A stretch of 5,668 nucleotides of DNA from positions 1,316 through 6,983 of the forward strand of contig NYYK01000085.1 in NCBI GenBank assembly GCA_002685895.1, given 5' to 3'. This document shows positions 1-5,668 of the stretch, one piece after another. This DNA is from Methanobacteriota archaeon. Lineage in GTDB: Archaea > Thermoplasmatota > Poseidoniia > Poseidoniales > Thalassarchaeaceae. Position 1 is the first letter of the stretch. The number at the start of each line of letters is the position of its first letter. The translations under genes and the position numbers were made by a program. The notes under the pieces were generated by a model that worked only from the letters and a program-made list of their open reading frames with translations, was not told where the DNA came from and searched no databases.

Positions 1-3000
1 CCCATTATTGATACAGTCTCTATAAGTTATACTGGTTCTTACTTATCATCTGGATATATGCGAATGTACACCTACATGGGTGCTGTTGGTGCCGTCAGAC
101 CGATTGCAGCAACAGTATGGTGGAACGCCACGACCCCGGGAAGTTCTTCATTGGTTGTCAAGTGGTTGACCACGACCACCTCTTGTAGCAGCACTCAAGC
201 AAGTTTAGTACACAGTAGTCCTGGCCAATCTGTTGACTTTGGCACTTCAACTTTCAGTTACTTGACTTTCTGCATCTATTTTTACGCAGGTGGTTCTGGT
301 AATGTAAATAGCCCAGTTCTCGAAGATTTCCAAATAGCAATTTACTCTAATGCACCTAAGGATGTTGAATTAGATATTGGAGCTGATGGTTCAGAAGAGT
401 GGACACACACCGGAACCCTGCTCACAACCACTACGGCCAGTGGCGCCTCGCTTGTCAATGCTCTGAATACCTTGATCCCATCTACCGGTTCGGGTACTAT
501 TCTCATCCCTATTCGAGTGAAATCGTCAAATGCTGGAAAACTTGACATAAACAATTTCCAAATTACCTACACAATGCAAACTGTCAACCTTAACATCAGT
601 TGGGATGAGGAAATGGTATTACACGAAACTATTGATTCCTACGAAGTTATCACGAGGCACGTAATAGGTGAAAATGCTAATTCCATCACTACGGCGACTC
701 TCGATTTCATAGCTTCACCATCAAGTGATGCTCCGAGTCTGACTTGGAATAGTGATGGAACTATTATTGATGATGACCCAGAAGATTGGATTGTTCCCGA
801 TTCATCTCTCACTTGGTCAAACAACAGTAATGGAATTATGGAGATTCATTGGGCTTTCAAAGTTACATCACACTTCGCTGAACAGGAAAATGTTGGATTC
901 AAAGTTTCCTGTACAGATGAGTTAGGTATCACCCCCATCTTCCTCTCTACAGGACCTGCAGGGATTCGTGTCAATCAGTCGTACGGACTTGGCTGGATGA
1001 AGGTGCGAGACAATGATGGCGCCGTTCACCACGATGATGTTGAGAACTTTGAATGGATAAAAGCAGGTGAGGTGATACATTTCCAAGGTGCAGTTTGGTA
1101 TGATGGCACCGAAGACGCTCCTCTCGACTCAACCTTTGATGTGGCTGTAATCAAGCGGACCCCAGAGGGTGATTTCTTACAAGCGAAGGACCGATCCAAT
1201 CTGTATGGTGAGTTCTTCATCCCAGTGGCAGTTGACACTATTGATCGCCCTGATGGGGTCTTTTATGAAGTCCAAATTGACAATCCTCGGGATCCATTGA
1301 AAGTTCTTCCAGTGAATGATTCGTGGCAGAGAACTATCCGCGTTGACGCTACCAGTCCAATATTGGTTGATGCTAGCCCCTCAGACAATGCTTACGAAGC
1401 TGGCATGGATAATCAGATGGTGCGTATTAGAATCCAAGATGAAGTTGGAGCACCTGAAGAATTAACCCTCCATTATTGGGTAGAAGCAGAACATGACTCA
1501 AACCGTAATGGCTTCGCAGACGCTGCAGAATACATTAACCAGACTATGACTAACTTGACCGATGATGTTGACAAACTTTTCTTTGGATATATTGACGATT
1601 CCGACAACCCCAACATGGCCCGCGTGTCGTACTACCTTACTGGTACAGATATGGCAGGAAATTCGTTACTACGCTTTGACGGACCTGGCTTTGATTACGA
1701 CCTTGTCACCTACCGAACCCGCAAAGATATGGATTCTGTATTTACTGGTCTATTCTGGGCAGCACATGAGGATGGAGAGCGAGCATTCGCTGGAACTACA
1801 CAATACCTTACCTTGGGCCTTGTTGATGCAAATGGACTCATAGATTTCACAGATATTTCATTAATATTTGATTTTGAAGGACCTGACCCTAATCGAGATC
1901 AGCAAAGACTCTCTTACAGTGGTGTGAACAACACCTTCTGGACTGATGATGACTATCTCGTCATCGTTCCTGCTTGTAGTAACAGTCTCGATGAAAGTTG
2001 CGGAGCACAAGTAACAACGAACGAAACTGGATTGCCATGGGTGATGGTTACCTTTGCATTCCAATTCTCATGGGATTGGCCTGATGCTGATTTGTCAGAT
2101 GTGGCCTTGGAATTCTCTCAACTTGGAAGCCCTGACCCACGCAGAATCATCTTCACAGAACACACTTTCAGAGTAGAAAATGATTTGGTTCTTGACTCTG
2201 AAACCTACATTGTTGAAGATGTACAAGAGCCACGTATTGGCCCTGTTTCAGATGGCAGTAGAGTTGTACCAAGCGATCGTCTGCGCTGGTCTGGACGAGT
2301 CGTTTACGAAGGGAGTAATGTACCCGCGCCCAAGAATGTTGGAATCACTGTGGAGGTGTTCGATGGGGTACAATATTGGTCTGATGGAAGCCTCACAGAT
2401 GATGGTGGATTTAGTCTTGAGGTGCCACTTGGAGCAGCACCCACGCTAGCTTCAAGTGAAACACGCACCTTCCTTGCAGGAGTCAGAAATATACCCGGGC
2501 GTGGTGAGGATATGACTCGTGACGCAGTATCAACGACTCTTCAGGTTCATGTCGATCACGCACCACCTAGAGTGCTAGAACGACTCGCACCAATTGATGT
2601 TATTGATATCTCTAATTTAAGTACACTAAAGGAGGTACCAGTGATGTTCCTTGGTTGGGAAGATGCGGACCTATCAGGAAGTCCACAATGGGTACACTGG
2701 TTGATACGAGATGAGAATCATCGACAAATCGCCTCTGGCTCATCACTACTCGGTATGCTTCAAGATGAACAAGCAATTAATTGGACAGGTACTGTTGATT
2801 TAATTGGTGATGGAACTAACCCACCACTACAAGATTACGAAGTTGGATTTTGGATTGAGGGATGGGATTCTGCGGGGAATCCACTTGCACCTGAAGGTAA
2901 CTCAAAGAGCGACCCCATCAGAGAACCTGTTGACCTCAATGGCGATAATGAGTTGCAGTGGATTCGATTTGGTGCACTTGGTGCCCAACTGACCATTGAG

Positions 3001-3516
3001 AGAATCTCTGCAGATAAGGAAATCATTGCCAATGGGGCCGATATCGAAATTACAGCATGGATCTCAAATCTTGGTGGAGAGACTAACTTAGAATTTACTG
3101 TTGCATTCTATTCTGGCGATTCTGATGAACCGTTTGCAACTCAGAAACTCAATGGAATTGCTGATGAATCTATCCCAATTAGTGCAACCTGGACTGCAGA
3201 AAAGGGTGTTGAAAGAATAGTGGTCATTGTTGATGCTGACAACGAGATAATAGAAGTCGACGAGACGGACAACAGTGCGAGCGTCGGAATATCTGTCGAA
3301 TATGCTTGGGGCATGGGTTGGGTTGAGAACGCTCGCCAAAATCTCTTAGCCGTGATTGGTATTATTATCGCAATGATTGTTCTGCCAATTGTCGCTTTCG
3401 TTAGTATGAAAGGAGCCATTACTGGGCGTTCAGAATTATTCGAGGATGATGACCTTCTATTTGATGACGAATATGAAGACGAAGATGATGACTACGAAGA
3501 TGATGACGACTATTGA
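1..3516 (+). CDS. Giant secreted/cell-surface protein with Ig-like modules, CARDB domain and C-terminal membrane anchor (5' partial)
   Basis: The frame is open from base 1 to the TGA at 3514-3516, giving 1171 visible residues. The ATG at 58 is not preceded by a stop and is not followed by a signal peptide, so the true start and signal sequence lie upstream. Visible residue positions follow. 1-115 is a beta-rich region with Cys62 and Cys91. About 115-195 is a module starting near DVELDIGADGSEEW. About 200-560 and 590-965 are two divergent copies of one multidomain unit. About 997-1099 is a CARDB-like domain ending in an acidic strand with VDETDN. 1115-1136 is a single hydrophobic helix, followed by a basic/polar turn (K1137, R1143) and an acidic tail to Y1171. 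An EF-hand-like loop lies at 499-510. Eleven N-x-S/T sequons are spread over the part N-terminal to the helix. The expected topology is type I: large exterior part, small cytoplasmic tail. CARDB and Ig-like folds usually mediate adhesion or assembly. No protease or glycosidase motif was seen, so the function is unknown. The style resembles large surface proteins of marine Euryarchaeota (inference). Confidence 0.88.
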   Translation, partial: PIIDTVSISYTGSYLSSGYMRMYTYMGAVGAVRPIAATVWWNATTPGSSSLVVKWLTTTTSCSSTQASLVHSSPGQSVDFGTSTFSYLTFCIYFYAGGSGNVNSPVLEDFQIAIYSNAPKDVELDIGADGSEEWTHTGTLLTTTTASGASLVNALNTLIPSTGSGTILIPIRVKSSNAGKLDINNFQITYTMQTVNLNISWDEEMVLHETIDSYEVITRHVIGENANSITTATLDFIASPSSDAPSLTWNSDGTIIDDDPEDWIVPDSSLTWSNNSNGIMEIHWAFKVTSHFAEQENVGFKVSCTDELGITPIFLSTGPAGIRVNQSYGLGWMKVRDNDGAVHHDDVENFEWIKAGEVIHFQGAVWYDGTEDAPLDSTFDVAVIKRTPEGDFLQAKDRSNLYGEFFIPVAVDTIDRPDGVFYEVQIDNPRDPLKVLPVNDSWQRTIRVDATSPILVDASPSDNAYEAGMDNQMVRIRIQDEVGAPEELTLHYWVEAEHDSNRNGFADAAEYINQTMTNLTDDVDKLFFGYIDDSDNPNMARVSYYLTGTDMAGNSLLRFDGPGFDYDLVTYRTRKDMDSVFTGLFWAAHEDGERAFAGTTQYLTLGLVDANGLIDFTDISLIFDFEGPDPNRDQQRLSYSGVNNTFWTDDDYLVIVPACSNSLDESCGAQVTTNETGLPWVMVTFAFQFSWDWPDADLSDVALEFSQLGSPDPRRIIFTEHTFRVENDLVLDSETYIVEDVQEPRIGPVSDGSRVVPSDRLRWSGRVVYEGSNVPAPKNVGITVEVFDGVQYWSDGSLTDDGGFSLEVPLGAAPTLASSETRTFLAGVRNIPGRGEDMTRDAVSTTLQVHVDHAPPRVLERLAPIDVIDISNLSTLKEVPVMFLGWEDADLSGSPQWVHWLIRDENHRQIASGSSLLGMLQDEQAINWTGTVDLIGDGTNPPLQDYEVGFWIEGWDSAGNPLAPEGNSKSDPIREPVDLNGDNELQWIRFGALGAQLTIERISADKEIIANGADIEITAWISNLGGETNLEFTVAFYSGDSDEPFATQKLNGIADESIPISATWTAEKGVERIVVIVDADNEIIEVDETDNSASVGISVEYAWGMGWVENARQNLLAVIGIIIAMIVLPIVAFVSMKGAITGRSELFEDDDLLFDDEYEDEDDDYEDDDDY
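598..1680 (+). repeat. Copy 1 of a ~400-residue duplicated protein unit
   Basis: This encodes roughly residues 200-560 of the surface protein. By eye it aligns with residues 590-965 of the same protein at a nearly constant offset of about 400. Landmarks in this copy are IHWAFKVTS (282-290), IRV (322-324), GAVWYDG (363-369), an Asp-Gly/Asn turn before a strand with Phe-Phe-Ile-Pro (405-408), RVDATSP (447-453) and GTDMAGNSL (547-555). The order suggests three beta-sandwich or Ig-like subdomains. Only this copy has the EF-hand-like loop at residues 499-510. The similarity is at protein level and diverged; the DNA is not obviously repeated. Boundaries are approximate. Confidence 0.55.
1768..2895 (+). 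repeat. Copy 2 of the ~400-residue duplicated protein unit
   Basis: This encodes roughly residues 590-965 of the surface protein. The landmarks matching copy 1 are VTFAFQFS (683-690), FRV (723-725), GRVVYEG (765-771), DDGGFSLEVP (800-809), HVDHAPP (850-856) and GWDSAGNPL (954-962). They occur in the same order as in copy 1, offset by about 400-406 residues. This copy carries an extra loop with Cys659 and Cys667 and lacks the EF-hand-like loop. The assignment rests on reading the two stretches side by side, without a computed alignment score, and the boundaries are approximate. Confidence 0.55.
3433..3513 (+). repeat. Low-complexity acidic tail (Asp/Glu/Tyr-rich)
   Basis: This is the last 27 codons of the surface protein (residues 1145-1171). 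Nineteen of the 27 residues are Asp or Glu, with Tyr at 1158, 1165 and 1171, encoded by GAT/GAC/GAA runs. It follows the single transmembrane helix and a Lys/Arg-containing linker, so under the positive-inside rule it should lie in the cytoplasm. The role is unknown; it could bind cations or a cytoplasmic partner, or simply aid topology (inference). Confidence 0.8.
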
Positions 3517-3572
3517 GAGCCGGCGTCCTTTTCACACTCGAGTCCACCACCTCGTTTGAAGGGGGCAGCACG
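3517..3572. other. Intergenic spacer between surface protein and helicase genes
   Basis: This is a 56-base gap. It contains the palindrome GCCGGC (3519-3524), a short T-run (3529-3532) and a possible 4-bp stem CGAG/CTCG (3539-3542 with 3551-3554). None of these makes a convincing terminator. I see no A/T-rich TATA-box-like element with an adjacent BRE. The gap is short enough for read-through from the upstream gene, but the sequence does not settle whether the two genes share a transcript. Confidence 0.6.
3558..3565 (+). promoter_or_regulatory. Possible weak ribosome binding site of the helicase gene
   Basis: The stretch GAAGGGGG ends seven bases before the ATG at 3573. It is purine-rich and correctly spaced for a Shine-Dalgarno element, but it departs from the GGAGG consensus. 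It supports the ATG at 3573 as the start but does not prove it. Confidence 0.35.
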
Positions 3573-5668
3573 ATGGTAACAGATTTCAGTGCCCTAGCCC
3601 GCCAACTTGAGGATTTGACCCAAGAGCGAGGTTGGAATCCCACCCCAATTCAAGCCGCTTCACAAAAGCAATTACTAGCAGGTGATGACCTTCTGTTGAT
3701 TGCCCCAACTGGTAGTGGCAAAACTGAAGCTGTGGTAATGCCATTGCTCTCAAATGCCTTAACTGAATCTTGGGAACCACTGTGTATTCTCTATATCACT
3801 CCACTTCGAGCCCTCAACCGAGACATAGACAGAAGAATTGCAGACCTAGCCAAGGCAGTCGGTCTAAATGCAGATGTTAGGCATGGAGATACCACACAAT
3901 ACCAAAGAACCAAGCAAGCACGAAATCCTCCTCACTTACTGGTCACAACTCCAGAAACTTGCCAATTGCTTCTCTTTGGAAGTAGACTCAGAGAAGGTTT
4001 GCGAAACCTCAAGGCAGTAGTTATTGATGAAGTACATGATCTAGCAGCCTCAGAACGAGGAGCGCAATTGAATATTGCACTCGAGCGAATAGATGAGTTA
4101 TGTGGGCGAAGAGTTCAGAGAATTGGATTATCTGCTACGGTTGGAAATCCAGATGAAATGGCCGGATTACTTTCACCCACTGCCACTGTCTGCCTTGCGC
4201 CTGCGCCTAGGCCAACCGATCTAGAGGTAGTTACAGAACTCCCAACAGGAGAGGATAGAGCACTTTCACTAGAATTACATGTCTCACCAAGAGGTCTTGC
4301 GGCTCTTCGCAAACTTGCTAGTAAGGTTAGGGAGAGTGCACCCTGTCTTATCTTTGTAAATTCAAGAAATGCTGCAGAAACTGTTGCCCAGAGATTAGCC
4401 AAACTTGATTCCAACCTAAATATAGGCGTACATCATGGCTCGTTAGCCACTGAAACACGTCATGAAATGGAGGCTGCATTACAAAATGGAGAATTACATG
4501 CGCTTGTATGCACTTCAAGTTTAGAATTAGGGATTGATGTTGGTTCCATCAAACAGGTTCACCAAATTCAATCTCCTCGCGCAGTTGACAGATTGCTTCA
4601 GAGAGTAGGGCGCTCCGAACACATTCTAGGTGGAACATCTCGCGGTATGCTACTCTGCTGGGAAACTGATGATATCGCAGAGGCAGCAGTCATTGCCCGC
4701 CGCGCCATGGCTAGCGAACTGGAAGGAGTTGAATGGCGCAGAAAACCACTCTCGGTTGTTGCAAATCAACTAGTTCTTACTGCGATTGCTGAGAAAATTA
4801 TCCCCTTGGAATCTGCGGCTGTCCTTTTGCAACGCGCCACCCTGTTCTCAGAAATAGAAGATGAGGAGGTTCTAGAAATATTGAGGATTCTCGATGATAG
4901 GAGATTGGTTCGACTAGTCGAAAAACCGCGTGACTCAGACCCACTAACTTGGCCTCCAATACTTTGGGAAAAAGCAGCGCAAAATTGCCCCGATTTGCCA
5001 GAAAAGAGACCCACTACTGAAGAACTTGCCAACATCACTGACAAACAGCGAGAAGTGTGGTCCAATGCTCTGCGCGCATCACTTACCAAGAATCTAAACA
5101 AGGGGTGGTTCAGTGCAGGTTCTAGAAGTCGAAACTACATGCTTAATCATCTCAGTATGATTGCTGATGAAACACGCTATGCTGTACGAGATGCTGTCAC
5201 TCGAAAGGCACTGGGTAATGTCGATGAAACCTTTGTCCTGTCACTTGATTCCTCGGGTGGGGAAGAAGATGGGACACCTAGACAATTTGTGATGGCTGGA
5301 CGTACTTGGGAAATTGTGGATGCAGATCCTGAAAAGAGTGAACTCCTAGTCTCCCCAGTATCTAATCAAAGTACAGCCCCTATTTGGGCTGGTGAGTTGC
5401 CGCCGGTTCCTGCTGAAGTTGCCCGTGAAGTAGGGAATCTAAGGGTAGCAATTGCTGATGAGCATGATTGGATAATTGAAGAACAACCACTGGATGATTG
5501 GGGCGCTAAGGTAAACGCTTGGGTGGAACAATTGCCAATACAACGACCTGTGTCAGATTATCCCCTATCTGATAATTCGTTAGGAACGCTGACTCAAAGT
5601 GTTGCTGAACATTTAGAAGCCACCGGCTCAATTCCTAATGCACGATTATTGACGATTGAAGCGAGGCG
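3573..5668 (+). CDS. lhr: Lhr-family ATP-dependent DNA helicase (superfamily 2), 3' partial
   Basis: This gene encodes an Lhr-type superfamily 2 helicase, an ATP-driven 3'-5' DNA translocase family linked to DNA repair. The 698 visible residues carry a Q-motif-like TPIQ (24-27), motif I APTGSGKTE (44-52), motif Ia TPLRALNRD (76-84), motif Ib TTPE (125-128), motif II DEVH (152-155), motif III SAT (187-189), motif IV IFVNSRN (260-266), HHGS (287-290), motif V SSLELGIDVG (315-324) and motif VI QRVGRSEH (343-350). A winged-helix region follows (about 392-450, starting PLSVVANQLV). The Lhr core/DEAD-associated domain comes next, with NHLSMIADETRY (525-536), GNVDETFV (548-555) and ELPPVPAEVAREVGNLR (608-624). 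The last two blocks separate Lhr from other DExH helicases. ATG 3573 is the first ATG in the frame after the TGA at 3504-3506, and helicase homology begins within about 20 residues. Family members are commonly about 850-900 residues, so roughly the last 150-200 are probably beyond the edge. Oddities are RSEH in place of the usual RAGH or RSGH in motif VI, and an extra segment at about 455-512. Confidence 0.93.
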   Translation, partial: MVTDFSALARQLEDLTQERGWNPTPIQAASQKQLLAGDDLLLIAPTGSGKTEAVVMPLLSNALTESWEPLCILYITPLRALNRDIDRRIADLAKAVGLNADVRHGDTTQYQRTKQARNPPHLLVTTPETCQLLLFGSRLREGLRNLKAVVIDEVHDLAASERGAQLNIALERIDELCGRRVQRIGLSATVGNPDEMAGLLSPTATVCLAPAPRPTDLEVVTELPTGEDRALSLELHVSPRGLAALRKLASKVRESAPCLIFVNSRNAAETVAQRLAKLDSNLNIGVHHGSLATETRHEMEAALQNGELHALVCTSSLELGIDVGSIKQVHQIQSPRAVDRLLQRVGRSEHILGGTSRGMLLCWETDDIAEAAVIARRAMASELEGVEWRRKPLSVVANQLVLTAIAEKIIPLESAAVLLQRATLFSEIEDEEVLEILRILDDRRLVRLVEKPRDSDPLTWPPILWEKAAQNCPDLPEKRPTTEELANITDKQREVWSNALRASLTKNLNKGWFSAGSRSRNYMLNHLSMIADETRYAVRDAVTRKALGNVDETFVLSLDSSGGEEDGTPRQFVMAGRTWEIVDADPEKSELLVSPVSNQSTAPIWAGELPPVPAEVAREVGNLRVAIADEHDWIIEEQPLDDWGAKVNAWVEQLPIQRPVSDYPLSDNSLGTLTQSVAEHLEATGSIPNARLLTIEAR

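Noticed and set aside
58..60. ATG at 58 as the start codon of the surface protein
   Set aside because: The frame stays open back to base 1, the preceding 19 codons read like the same beta-rich protein, and no signal peptide follows this ATG. The true start is upstream of the window.
342..3419. Several 60-95 codon open frames, on both strands, inside the surface protein gene
   Set aside because: They overlap a long, clearly real coding frame, show no recognisable domains, and are what is expected by chance opposite or offset from an Asp-rich gene.
3513..3515. In-frame TTG as an alternative upstream start for the helicase
   Set aside because: It would overlap the end of the upstream gene, add 20 residues with no helicase similarity, and has no better ribosome site than the ATG at 3573.
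3519..3554. Possible terminator or hairpin in the spacer
   Set aside because: The best stem is four base pairs with an eight-base loop, and it is not followed by a T-run. The GCCGGC palindrome has no loop. Neither is convincing.
3419..5101. Minus-strand open frames opposite the spacer and helicase gene (for example 4115-4414 and 4766-5101)
   Set aside because: The + strand here encodes an unbroken helicase with all motifs. The antisense translations are low-complexity Ser/Arg-rich shadows.
1..5668. CRISPR array, tRNA or rRNA genes, insertion sequence, or a novel defence system
   Set aside because: I saw no regularly spaced DNA repeats, structured RNA signatures, terminal inverted repeats or transposase. 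An Lhr helicase beside a surface protein gene is not a known defence arrangement, and both proteins have ordinary explanations.

Overview
The window holds two genes on the + strand, both cut by the window edges, with a 56-base gap between them. There is no sign of RNA genes, mobile elements, CRISPR arrays or phage genes. Base composition is moderate and looks similar across both genes. The pairing of a very large, Asp-rich, sequon-bearing secreted protein (one C-terminal membrane anchor, short acidic tail) with an archaeal-type Lhr helicase suggests a planktonic euryarchaeon, most likely Marine Group II (Poseidoniales) or a close relative. That assignment is inference from protein style; the window has no rRNA or other marker.

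Bases 1-3516 are the 3' part of a giant cell-surface protein gene (1171 residues visible, N-terminus missing). From N to C the protein shows beta-rich modules, two divergent copies of a roughly 400-residue unit, a CARDB-type Ig-like domain, one transmembrane helix and an Asp/Glu/Tyr-rich tail expected to lie in the cytoplasm. Its ligand or substrate cannot be read from the sequence, and I see no catalytic motif.

Bases 3517-3572 are a short spacer with no convincing terminator or archaeal promoter. A G-rich stretch lies just upstream of the next start codon.

Bases 3573-5668 are the first 698 codons of an Lhr-family superfamily 2 DNA helicase, with all core helicase motifs, a winged-helix region and most of the Lhr-specific core domain. 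The gene runs off the right edge.

The two genes have no obvious functional link: one product acts outside the cell, the other on nucleic acid inside. They may share a transcript because of the short gap, but the adjacency looks like ordinary archaeal gene packing. I did not find a new defence or mobile system here. The most notable points are the internal duplication in the surface protein and the lineage-like deviations in the helicase (RSEH in motif VI and an extra segment of about 55 residues after the winged helix).
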